A DNA stretch of 10,587 nucleotides from Leptolinea sp. (GCA_022837205.1 JALHEL010000138.1:1-10587); one strand, 5' to 3'; counted from the first letter of the stretch, positions 1 to 6,690 are shown. Notes: generated by a model from the sequence alone, not told the origin. Program-made: numbers and translations.

Positions 1-777
1 CAACAGAGATTACAGGAAATATTCAGTAATTGGAATTCCGGAGTTTTGAAATCCTATTTGATTGAAATCACAGCAAAAATATTATCAAAAATCGATCCTG
101 AGACGGGTAAACCACTGGTAGATGTTATTCTGGATGAAGCGCAACAAAAGGGGACCGGGAAATGGACAGCTCAGAATGCTTTGGATGTCGGTGCACCGAC
201 GCCGACATTGACAAGCGGTGTCGAAGGAAGAATTTTATCAAGTTTGAAAGAGGAACGTGTTGTTGCGAGTAAAATTCTGAAAGGTCCGGATTTAACTTTT
301 TACGGAGATCGGGAAGAAATAATTCGAGCTGCGGAAAATGCATTGTATTGTTCGAAAATCGCTTCCTATGCACAGGGATTGGGATTACTGAAAATCGCCG
401 GAAAAGAATATGACTACAATCTGAACCTGGGTGAAATTGCTAAAATTTGGCGAGAAGGATGCATTATTCGCGCGGATTTCTTAAATGATATAACCGGCGC
501 TTTTAATAAAAATCCGTCTCTTCAAAATCTGATGCTGGATGATTTTTTCCGATCTGCCATTGAAACAAGACAATCAGATTGGAGATTAATTGCAAAAACG
601 GCTATTGATCTCGGAATTCCGATGCTTGCGACGAATGCATCATTGGCATATTATGACAGCTATCGAAGTGAAACGCTTCCGGCGAATTTAACGCAGGCAC
701 AGCGAGATTTCTTTGGTGCGCATACCTATCGCAGAATTGATAAAGAAGGAAGTTTCCATACCATATGGGAGGAATAA
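1..777 (+). CDS. gnd: 6-phosphogluconate dehydrogenase, decarboxylating (5'-truncated by window edge)
   Basis: NADP(+)- or NAD(+)-dependent oxidative decarboxylation of 6-phosphogluconate to ribulose 5-phosphate, in the cytosolic pentose-phosphate pathway. The frame is open from base 1, so the gene starts before the window. The 258 residues present are roughly the C-terminal 55% of a family protein of about 470. A TTG at 46 lies inside conserved sequence (WNSGVLKSYLIEIT) and is not the real start. Visible landmarks, numbered from the first residue here: KGTGKW at 50-55 (substrate-binding Lys), Arg77 in GRILSSLK, the all-helical domain with GCIIRADFL, and RDFFGAH at 235-241, whose Arg and His bind substrate of the neighbouring subunit. 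The Rossmann domain and the catalytic Lys/Glu lie outside the window. The stop is one base before the phosphofructokinase start, so the two genes are probably co-transcribed and translationally coupled. The assignment rests on near-continuous similarity to remembered Gnd sequences. Confidence 0.96.
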   Translation, partial: QQRLQEIFSNWNSGVLKSYLIEITAKILSKIDPETGKPLVDVILDEAQQKGTGKWTAQNALDVGAPTPTLTSGVEGRILSSLKEERVVASKILKGPDLTFYGDREEIIRAAENALYCSKIASYAQGLGLLKIAGKEYDYNLNLGEIAKIWREGCIIRADFLNDITGAFNKNPSLQNLMLDDFFRSAIETRQSDWRLIAKTAIDLGIPMLATNASLAYYDSYRSETLPANLTQAQRDFFGAHTYRRIDKEGSFHTIWEE

Positions 778-778
778 A

Positions 779-2062
779 GTGAAAAAGAATGTGATTGTTT
801 CACAGTCCGGCGGTCCGTCTCCGGTCATTAATAGCACTCTGCGCGGTATTGTGGAAATGTGCAGAGATATTCCGGATAAATTCGGTGAAGTTTATGCGGG
901 GTACCATGGGATCGAGGGTGTCCTGAAAGAAGAATTGATTAATTTAAGCGCACAAAACGAGGAGGAAATTGAATATTTGAGCGTGACGCCTGCCGCCGGT
1001 GGAATTGGGACATGCCGGTATAAACTCAGATCCTCGCAAAAGGAAGATTTTGATCGGGTTATTGATGTTTTCAGAGCACACAACATCGGATATTTTTTCT
1101 ATATCGGCGGAAATGATTCTATGGATACGGCAAACAAGATATCTCTTTTGGCAAATGAAAGAGGGCTGGATTTGGTTGTCGTCGGCGGTCCGAAAACAAT
1201 TGATAATGATGTGGGCGACAGTGAATTTAAATTAATCGATCATACTCCGGGATATGGAAGTGTCGCGAGATATTGGGCGTTGAATATTCAAAATGCCAAT
1301 GAAGAGAACGAAGGTTCCAGTCCGGCTGACCCGATTTTGGTTTTACAGGCAATGGGGAGGAAAATAGGATTTATTCCGGCTGCAGCCAGATTGGCGGACC
1401 CGAAGAGAGAAATGCCTCTGCAGATTTATATGACGGAATCAAAAGTAACTCTTCCCGAATTAGCCGATAACGTTAATGAGGAACTGAAAAGAAGCAAAAG
1501 ATGTATTGTAGTCATTTCGGAAGGATTTGATGTCGGAGACATTGGCGCCAGACGCGATAATTTCGGACACATTTCCTTCGGGTCCAGCCAAATTACCGTT
1601 ACGCAATTGGTAGTGAATTATCTGAACGAACATGGTCTGAAATCAAAAGGCCTGGCTCGAGGAGATATGCCCGGAACAGATCAGCGTCGCAATATGATTT
1701 ATGCATCTACCGTGGATATGGAAGAGGCTTATAAATTGGGTCAACAAGCAACTTTGATTGCCGCATCGGGAGAAACGGGATATATGAGTACGATTTTACG
1801 AAATCCGGGCCCGATTTATAACGTTCGATATGATAAGGTCCCGTTGGATTTAGTCGCCAATTCCGAACGTTTTTTCCCCGAAGCTTGGATTGCTCCAAAC
1901 CGAATGGACGTGACGGATGATTTTGTCCGCTATGCCCGCCCATTGATTGGAGATAATTGGCCTGCCATTCCACTGGTGAACGGAATTCAACGTTTTGCAA
2001 GAATTGAACAGATTTTCGTCCCACAGGTACTTCCGGAATATGTTCCGGAAGCATCGAGGTAA
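779..2062 (+). CDS. pfp: pyrophosphate-dependent 6-phosphofructokinase
   Basis: Phosphorylates fructose 6-phosphate to fructose 1,6-bisphosphate, probably with pyrophosphate; PPi enzymes are reversible and save ATP. The 427-residue product starts at GTG 779, preceded by GGGAGGA (767-773) at good spacing. An upstream in-frame ATG at 713 would overlap gnd and adds residues unlike the family, so I reject it. Motifs: SQSGGPSPVIN at 8-18 (phosphate-binding loop), GGNDS at 110-114, PKTIDND at 138-144 (catalytic Asp in TIDND), MGR at 192-194 (fructose 6-phosphate binding) and ISEGF at 246-250. The Asp in GGND and the Lys in PKTIDND occupy the two positions that mark PPi use; ATP enzymes have Gly at both. 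Asn instead of Asp at the third residue of GGNDS is, as I recall, seen in some bacterial PPi enzymes. The gene is one base downstream of gnd. PPi specificity is inferred, not shown. Confidence 0.92.
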   Translation: MKKNVIVSQSGGPSPVINSTLRGIVEMCRDIPDKFGEVYAGYHGIEGVLKEELINLSAQNEEEIEYLSVTPAAGGIGTCRYKLRSSQKEDFDRVIDVFRAHNIGYFFYIGGNDSMDTANKISLLANERGLDLVVVGGPKTIDNDVGDSEFKLIDHTPGYGSVARYWALNIQNANEENEGSSPADPILVLQAMGRKIGFIPAAARLADPKREMPLQIYMTESKVTLPELADNVNEELKRSKRCIVVISEGFDVGDIGARRDNFGHISFGSSQITVTQLVVNYLNEHGLKSKGLARGDMPGTDQRRNMIYASTVDMEEAYKLGQQATLIAASGETGYMSTILRNPGPIYNVRYDKVPLDLVANSERFFPEAWIAPNRMDVTDDFVRYARPLIGDNWPAIPLVNGIQRFARIEQIFVPQVLPEYVPEASR

Positions 2063-2073
2063 TCGAGTTACTG

Positions 2074-2092
2074 AAATCCGGATTTTGAAATC
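2074..2092. repeat. 12-bp palindrome and direct repeat before the corrinoid gene
   Basis: AAATCCGGATTT (2074-2085) is a perfect 12-bp palindrome. The 7-mer TGAAATC occurs at 2072-2078 and again at 2086-2092, and the second copy covers most of the proposed -35 box. The arrangement would suit an operator for a dimeric regulator, but CCGGA-type words are common in this window and chance is possible. Confidence 0.3.
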
Positions 2093-2114
2093 GAAAACGA
2101 GATCAAACGATAAT
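2085..2114 (+). promoter_or_regulatory. possible sigma-70-type promoter of the corrinoid-protein gene
   Basis: TTGAAA (2085-2090) and GATAAT (2109-2114) are 18 bases apart, matching TTGACA/TATAAT at five of six positions each. They lie about 50 bases upstream of the ATG at 2162, in the 99-base gap behind the phosphofructokinase gene. I see no clear terminator in that gap, so read-through from the upstream operon is also possible. Confidence 0.4.
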
Positions 2115-2161
2115 CATGATAATATTGCAGATAATCAGATTAATTGATAAAGAGGAATTAT

Positions 2162-2797
2162 ATGTCAGATTTGTTAAATGAAATCAAAGAAGCAATTATT
2201 GACGGGTCGGCAAAGATTGTTTCCGAAAAAGTTACCGCCGCACTGGAAGAAGGTTTCGATCCGGAACAGATTTTAAATGATGCAATGATCGCCGGTATGG
2301 CGGAAGTGGGACAACTTTTTGAGGATGGAGAATATTTTGTGCCGGAAATGTTGGTCGCTGCACGTGCAATGACTACCGGAATGCAAATACTGAAGCCCCG
2401 CCTTGTTCAGGCTGATGTAAAAGCCGCTGGAAAAGTTGCGATCGGTACAGTCCAAGGCGATTTACATGATATCGGAAAGAATTTAGTCGGGATGATGCTT
2501 GAGGGAGCCTCTTTTGAAATTATCGATTTAGGCGCTGACGTGCCTCCGGAAAAATTTGTGGAAGCCGTTCAAAAAGATCATGTTCAAATTGTCGCCATGT
2601 CGGCTTTACTGACGACGACGATGCCTTCGATGAAAACGACAATCGAAGCGCTTGAAGCGGCTGGTGTTCGTGATCAGGTTAAAGTAATGGTCGGCGGAGC
2701 TCCTCTTTCGGATCAATACGCAAGAGAAATCCATGCGGACGGATATGCACCGGATGCGAACAAGGCTGTGGCGTTAGCAAAAAGTCTGGTTTCTTAA
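2162..2797 (+). CDS. corrinoid (cobalamin)-binding methyltransferase partner protein
   Basis: A 211-residue cytosolic protein of the MtaC/MtbC/MttC-like corrinoid family. Such proteins carry a methyl group on cobalt between a substrate-specific methyltransferase and a second methyltransferase. Residues 1-85 form the helical cap domain (GFDPEQILNDAMIAGM, GEYFVPEMLVAARAM). Residues 90-211 form the Rossmann-like B12-binding domain, with GDLHDIG at 99-105 (His102 is the expected lower cobalt ligand), SALLTTTM at 147-154 and VGGAPLS at 177-183. Length is normal and all B12-contact motifs are present. I chose ATG 2162 because AGAGGA (2151-2156) precedes it at correct spacing; an in-frame TTG at 2144 lacks such support. 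No methyltransferase, reactivating ATPase or B12 gene lies beside it in the window, so the methyl donor cannot be named. It is followed by a strong terminator. Confidence 0.93.
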   Translation: MSDLLNEIKEAIIDGSAKIVSEKVTAALEEGFDPEQILNDAMIAGMAEVGQLFEDGEYFVPEMLVAARAMTTGMQILKPRLVQADVKAAGKVAIGTVQGDLHDIGKNLVGMMLEGASFEIIDLGADVPPEKFVEAVQKDHVQIVAMSALLTTTMPSMKTTIEALEAAGVRDQVKVMVGGAPLSDQYAREIHADGYAPDANKAVALAKSLVS

Positions 2798-2805
2798 AAT
2801 GAAGA

Positions 2806-2856
2806 GATAATAAAAAGAAAAGGTGCAGAAAAACTGCACCTTTTCTTTTTATTATC
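2806..2856. terminator. bidirectional intrinsic terminator with a 23-bp perfect stem
   Basis: The arms at 2806-2828 and 2834-2856 are perfectly complementary over 23 bp around an AAAAA loop (2829-2833). The core GGTGCAG/CTGCACC gives a GC-containing stem, and the outer A-rich/T-rich arms supply a U-run on either strand. It starts 9 bases after the corrinoid-protein stop and ends 18 bases before the stop of the convergent lipoprotein gene, so it can end both transcripts. Confidence 0.93.
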
Positions 2857-2874
2857 AGTCAGTTAACTGGTCAA

Positions 2875-3081
2875 TTACATCATGAACCAAGAGTAACTAA
2901 TTGAAGCCTGGGTTGTCGGAGTTGCTTCGACAGCGGGTGAAGCTTCGGCAGGAGCAGCTTCTGAAGGAGCTGCTTCGCTAGGAACCTCGGTCGGTTTCGG
3001 TGTCGCAGTAGATGATGCACAGCCGGCAATAATACTGGCTAACAAAACAACTAATAAAACGATACTTAAAGATTTTCTCAT
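2875..3081 (-). CDS. very small lipoprotein: signal peptide plus Pro/Ala/Glu-rich tail only
   Basis: A 68-residue product of unknown function. Residues 1-20 form a lipoprotein signal (MRK, then a Leu/Val/Ile-rich core), ending in the lipobox IAGC with Cys21 as the predicted lipidated residue. The mature 48 residues are low-complexity Pro/Ala/Glu/Ser/Thr (a repeated SEAAP unit) and finish with an aromatic-rich SYSWFMM. This resembles the linker found behind the Cys in many Chloroflexota solute-binding lipoproteins, but no domain follows. Translation is supported by GGAGG (3087-3091) before the ATG and by a TATAAT upstream. The stop is followed after only 18 bases by a strong terminator, so it looks like a complete small gene, although a remnant of a larger lipoprotein gene is possible. 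It would sit on the outer face of the membrane. Confidence 0.72.
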   Translation of the reverse strand: MRKSLSIVLLVVLLASIIAGCASSTATPKPTEVPSEAAPSEAAPAEASPAVEATPTTQASISYSWFMM

Positions 3082-3127
3082 TTAATTCCTCCACGATTTA
3101 GTATATAAATTATACATAACCTTACTT

Positions 3128-3155
3128 ATTATAGCCTTTTTATTCTATCACGCAA
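3128..3155 (-). promoter_or_regulatory. possible promoter of the small lipoprotein gene
   Basis: On the minus strand TATAAT (3128-3133) is a consensus -10 box, with a weak TTGCGT -35 candidate (3150-3155) 16 bases upstream. It lies in the 88-base gap behind the isocitrate dehydrogenase gene. I see no terminator hairpin in that gap, so read-through from the upstream operon is also likely. Confidence 0.4.
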
Positions 3156-3169
3156 CAAAATTCATGATA

Positions 3170-4369
3170 TTACATCAACTGTCTTTGAATTTCCCGTAAA
3201 AAATTCTTTGTAGATACGGGATGTGAAGTAACTCCTTCATATAAATCAGCGAGATCTTTGGTACATATTCCTTCTTCCAATGTGTCTAAGGTCGCTTTTT
3301 CAAGTTTTTTTGCAAATTCTTGAAGCTCCGGAATATTATCCATTTCTCCTCGTTTAGCAAGTGCTCCGGTCCATGCAAAAATCATAGCGGTCGGATTCGT
3401 AGAGGTTTCTTCACCATTTAGATAGCGATAATAGTGACGGGTAACCGTTCCATGAGCCGCTTCAAATTCGTAATTCCCATCCGGACTGACCAGAACGCTT
3501 GTCATCATCGCCAATGATCCAAAAGCGGTGGAAATCATGTCGCTCATTACATCGCCGTCATAATTCTTGCATGCCCAGATAAATCCGCCCTCGGATCGCA
3601 TAACCCGAGCAACAGCATCATCGATAAGTGTATAAAAATAAGTGATCCCTTCATCTTCAAAGTTACGTCGATAATTATCCTCATATATTTTTTCAAATAT
3701 AACTCGAAAAGTTCCGTCATATTTTTTGGAAATCGTATCTTTTGCGGAAAACCACAAATTTTGTTTAGAGTTTAACGCATATCGAAAACAGGAATGTGCA
3801 AAAGAGGAGATCGATGAGTCTTTATTATAGATTCCTTGTAAAACCCCGGGGCTTTCGAAATCGTAAATCGTATCCCGCATTTCACTTCCGTCTTCAGCGG
3901 TAAATAATAACTCCGCTTTTCCCTTCCCCGGAATTCTGAATTCCGTCCCTTTATAGACATCACCGTATGCATGGCGAGCGATAGTTATCGGTTTTTTCCA
4001 AGTTCGAACAACCGGCTTGATCGATTCGATTAGAATGGGTGTTCGAAATACAGTTCCGTCCAAAATAGCCCGAATAGTCGCATTTGGACTTTTCCACATT
4101 TTTTTAAGCTTATATTCTTCCATCCTTTTTTCATTCGGAGTAATTGTGGCACATTTCACACCTACCCCATATTGTTTAATGGCGTTTGCGGCATCGACGG
4201 TTATCCGGTCATCCGTTTCATCGCGGGCCGGCAAACCCAAATCATAATATTCAACCTTCAAGTCAACATAAGGGAGAATCAATTCATCCTTTATCCATTT
4301 CCAAATCACCCGAGTCATTTCATCGCCGTCGAGTTCAACGATCGGATTTTTCATTTGTATCTTTTCCAT
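3170..4369 (-). CDS. icd: NADP-dependent isocitrate dehydrogenase, eukaryote-type homodimer
   Basis: Oxidative decarboxylation of isocitrate to 2-oxoglutarate, producing NADPH in the cytosol and feeding glutamate synthesis. The 399-residue length is normal for the eukaryote-like class (human IDH1 type), not the E. coli Icd type. Motifs: KSPNATIR at 93-100 and the Arg of VFRTP at 109 (substrate binding), ARHAYGD at 131-137 with Arg132, Tyr139, KNYDGDVMSD at 268-277 carrying the metal-binding aspartates, and HGTVTRH at 306-312 (NADP binding). All catalytic residues I can check are present, so the gene looks intact. ATG 4369 has GGAGTG (4374-4379) at correct spacing. The gene follows the broken hydratase gene by 31 bases on the same strand, the usual pairing for citrate to 2-oxoglutarate, and probably shares its promoter. 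Confidence 0.96.
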   Translation of the reverse strand: MEKIQMKNPIVELDGDEMTRVIWKWIKDELILPYVDLKVEYYDLGLPARDETDDRITVDAANAIKQYGVGVKCATITPNEKRMEEYKLKKMWKSPNATIRAILDGTVFRTPILIESIKPVVRTWKKPITIARHAYGDVYKGTEFRIPGKGKAELLFTAEDGSEMRDTIYDFESPGVLQGIYNKDSSISSFAHSCFRYALNSKQNLWFSAKDTISKKYDGTFRVIFEKIYEDNYRRNFEDEGITYFYTLIDDAVARVMRSEGGFIWACKNYDGDVMSDMISTAFGSLAMMTSVLVSPDGNYEFEAAHGTVTRHYYRYLNGEETSTNPTAMIFAWTGALAKRGEMDNIPELQEFAKKLEKATLDTLEEGICTKDLADLYEGVTSHPVSTKNFLREIQRQLM

Positions 4370-4400
4370 TTTTCACTCCATGCTTCGCAGCCGATTTCTT

Positions 4401-5285
4401 TTATTTCTTACGAGCGTAAAAATTAATCAAGCTTCCGCTGATAATAATTTCCCTTTCTTCCCGGGTTAACCCTTTTAGATGAAGCAGTATATCTTTAATT
4501 CCGGAACCGGTAATAATTTTTGCTGGAATCGATTCAATGCCTCCCGCAATTGCTTTTCGGATACCCGGAATAAAAATCTTATCTCCCGGTTGATATTCGA
4601 ACGGTTCCTCGGGATCGATCGTAAAAGGAATGATCCCCCAATTGATACAATTGCTGCGATATCGCTTCGTCGCATATTCGTATGCGATATTGGCCAATCC
4701 TCCCAGAACTTTTTGGCTGGATGCAGCTTGTTCTCTGGCAGATCCGTCGCCGGGTTTGTTTGCAAAAATTACGGATCCGATGGCGGTATTCAGGTTATTT
4801 GCGCCGTTCGGATGGTTTAATTTATCCAAAATTTCTTCAAATTTCGGTAATTTCGATCCTTTTCGTCTCTCTGATTCAAGATCGCGAATTTTTTTGGCTC
4901 GGTTTACATATTCCGGAACTCGGCGAGAAAGTGTGAAATCAGCTAATTTTACCGGATTCGATCGATAAGAAGAAGTCTCTCCCGAAGGAATTAATTCATC
5001 GGTTGTTGTCACCGGATCTCTGATCACTGCGGCTAATACGAGCAGCAGATTTTCAGCCAACGGATACATTTCCGGCCAAGGCGTAATATTCGGACTATAT
5101 CTTAATTCAACATCTTTTTGCGGTTTTTTATATCCGCAGTAAACCCTTTTTCGGTAAATCTCGCTGTCGAAATGATAGGGATAGGATTTATATTCAATAT
5201 CCATATCTGCGGCCGAAGTAATATACCCGCTGTTTGCGGCGGTTGCCGCAATCGAACGCGCATCCATCAGAGCTACGCCGGTCAC
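4401..5285 (-). CDS. C-terminal fragment of the disrupted aconitase-like hydratase
   Basis: This frame carries the end of the preceding entry. The open frame runs upstream to about 5430, and family-like sequence begins near 5375, so GTG 5285 is only a nominal start. Numbered from that GTG: VALMDARSIAATAAN (4-18), DPVTTTDELIPSGETSSYRSN (90-110) and GDGSAREQAAS (179-189). The last is the swivel-domain Ser/Arg loop equivalent to the SSRE region of mitochondrial aconitase. The Arg-rich RHTTRNFPNR stretch lies just upstream of the GTG in the same frame. CAGGGG precedes the GTG, and the GTG overlaps the TGA that ends the N-terminal frame, so reinitiation is conceivable but unproven. The stop lies 31 bases before icd. 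Confidence 0.7.
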   Translation of the reverse strand: MTGVALMDARSIAATAANSGYITSAADMDIEYKSYPYHFDSEIYRKRVYCGYKKPQKDVELRYSPNITPWPEMYPLAENLLLVLAAVIRDPVTTTDELIPSGETSSYRSNPVKLADFTLSRRVPEYVNRAKKIRDLESERRKGSKLPKFEEILDKLNHPNGANNLNTAIGSVIFANKPGDGSAREQAASSQKVLGGLANIAYEYATKRYRSNCINWGIIPFTIDPEEPFEYQPGDKIFIPGIRKAIAGGIESIPAKIITGSGIKDILLHLKGLTREEREIIISGSLINFYARKK

Positions 5286-6652
5286 TTGCCCCTGATCCGG
5301 TTTCGATCCGTCACGGTTGGGAAAATTACGGGTAGTATGACGGATACTGAACCCGTTATTTGCCGGAATATCTCCCTTTTTGTAACCACACCCGATTTTT
5401 GTAAACGTAACATGACTCCGTTTTCGGTTAGAGCGGCGTTAATCGGCATACTTGCCGGATAGACGCTCATCGAAAAATAATCATTCCCGACGATTCCGTG
5501 ATCCAATATGTCCGCTGCGGCACATAAATTATCAAGCATTCCACCCGCGCAGCCGGCAATAATCGCTTGATCAGCTAAAATACGACCGTCATGTATTTTG
5601 TCGGTCAACTTCAGAATAGATGCTTTGCCGAATATTTTTTCCGATTCCGTTTCTACCGAACGGAGGATATCACCGGGATTTTCAAGTAACTCGCGAATGG
5701 TATATCCGTTGCTGGGGTGGAAAGGCAATGCGATCATCGGTTCAATCTTCGACAGATCGATATGAACCATCGAATCATAATAAGCATAATTCTCAGGATG
5801 AAGCGGTCGATACGCTTCGGGTCTTCCGTGAAGTTCGAAATAGGTTTTTACAGATTCATCGGTTTGCCAGATCGATGACAGACAAGCCGTTTCGGTTGTC
5901 ATGACATCAACCCCGTTTCTGAAATCCATCGGTAAATACTGAATTCCGGGACCTGCAAATTCCAATATCTTATTTTTGACAAATCCGGTAGGAAAAACCG
6001 CTTTTATCAGAGCGATCGCAACATCTTGCGGGCCGACCCAAGGATTCGGCTTATTTTCCAAATATACCAATACAACTTTTGGCGCATCGATATCATACGT
6101 TTTTTGAAGCAATTGTTTTACGAGCTCCGGTCCGCCTTCACCGATCCCCAAGGTTCCTAAGGCACCATATCGAGTATGACTATCCGATCCCAAGATCATT
6201 GAGCCGCAAGCTGCCATCATTTCTCTTTCGAATTGGTGAATGACAGCCAGATTGGCAGGAACATAGATTCCTCCGTACTTTTTTGCCGCGGAAAGTCCAA
6301 ATACATGATCGTCTTCATTAATGGTGCCACCGACCGCGCACAAACTGTTATGACAATTTGTCAGTGTATAAGGGACCGGAAATTCCTTCATTCCGCTGGC
6401 ACTCGCTGATTGAATAATTCCGACATAAGTAATATCGTGGGATGCTAAAGAATCAAAAACTAACTGCATTTGTGCCGGATTTTTTGAATGATTGTGTTTT
6501 TCCAATATTTGATAAGCGATTGTATTTCGGCGGAGTTCAGATATTTCTTTTAATCCGGACTCTTTCATAAAATCGGCTAATCTTTCATCGGTTTTCTGAA
6601 CGAAACCATAGGTTTCGGAATAAATGATCTCCTTATCGATCAATTCAATCAT
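5282..6652 (-). CDS. N-terminal fragment of the disrupted aconitase-like hydratase
   Basis: A 456-codon frame in which residues 1-425 match the hydratase family and 426-456 are out-of-frame read-through ending at TGA 5282-5284. Landmarks: SHDITYVGIIQSASASGM (71-88), TNCHNSLCAVGGTINEDDH (98-116), GSDSHTRYGALGTLGIGEGG (155-174, the counterpart of the aconitase DSH active-site loop), TTETACLSSIW (252-262) and IIAGCAGG (364-371), which holds the first iron-sulfur cysteine. ATG 6650-6652 has AAGGAG (6660-6665) seven bases upstream, and a good promoter lies beyond it. The fragment lacks the other two cluster cysteines and the swivel domain, so it is not expected to be active alone. Confidence 0.8.
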   Translation of the reverse strand: MIELIDKEIIYSETYGFVQKTDERLADFMKESGLKEISELRRNTIAYQILEKHNHSKNPAQMQLVFDSLASHDITYVGIIQSASASGMKEFPVPYTLTNCHNSLCAVGGTINEDDHVFGLSAAKKYGGIYVPANLAVIHQFEREMMAACGSMILGSDSHTRYGALGTLGIGEGGPELVKQLLQKTYDIDAPKVVLVYLENKPNPWVGPQDVAIALIKAVFPTGFVKNKILEFAGPGIQYLPMDFRNGVDVMTTETACLSSIWQTDESVKTYFELHGRPEAYRPLHPENYAYYDSMVHIDLSKIEPMIALPFHPSNGYTIRELLENPGDILRSVETESEKIFGKASILKLTDKIHDGRILADQAIIAGCAGGMLDNLCAAADILDHGIVGNDYFSMSVYPASMPINAALTENGVMLRLQKSGVVTKREIFRQITGSVSVILPVIFPTVTDRNRIRGK

Positions 6653-6690
6653 GTAATTTCTCCTTATATCATGAAAAATGAATCATAAAC

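Larger units (their letters stand above)
4401..6652 (-). pseudogene. aconitase-superfamily hydratase (YbhJ-like), disrupted by a frameshifting deletion
   Basis: Together the two frames cover a hydratase of about 750-760 residues, a class often annotated as 'hydratase' or aconitate hydratase (citrate to isocitrate). The first 425 residues are in frame, up to SGVVTK (codon 425 at 5378-5380). The family sequence resumes in another frame at GGA GAT (5370-5375) as GDIPANNGFSIRHTTRNFPNRDG. Family members, as I remember them, have about ten residues between these points, including AFCGPCFGA with two of the three [4Fe-4S] cysteines. Two nucleotides remain here in place of about 30, so roughly 28 are missing. 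The first cluster cysteine (IIAGC, Cys368) and the active-site motifs on both sides persist. Promoter and ribosome site are intact, suggesting a recent loss or an assembly error. If real, it should have no normal aconitase activity. Confidence 0.82.

Noticed and set aside
46..48. TTG as the start of a complete gene at the left edge
   Set aside because: The frame is open to base 1 and the upstream codons match conserved 6-phosphogluconate dehydrogenase sequence, so the gene is simply cut by the window edge.
713..778. N-terminal extension of the phosphofructokinase from an ATG inside gnd
   Set aside because: The family N-terminus begins at KKNVIVSQSGG, and GTG 779 has a strong ribosome site at ideal spacing; the extension is only the end of gnd read in another frame.
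2860..2869. CAGTTAACTG palindrome between the terminator and the lipoprotein stop
   Set aside because: It is short, has no promoter near it, and sits directly downstream of two convergent genes, so chance is the simplest explanation.
4017..4968. Several plus-strand open frames of 76-113 codons across icd and the hydratase
   Set aside because: They are antisense to well-recognised genes, overlap one another in different frames, and show composition typical of shadow frames.
5283..5285. GTG overlapping the TGA of the N-terminal hydratase fragment, as an evolved split two-subunit enzyme
   Set aside because: The CAGGGG-GTG arrangement could allow restart, but conserved family sequence lies upstream of the GTG in the same frame and the cluster cysteines are missing, which fits a broken gene better than a natural two-subunit design.
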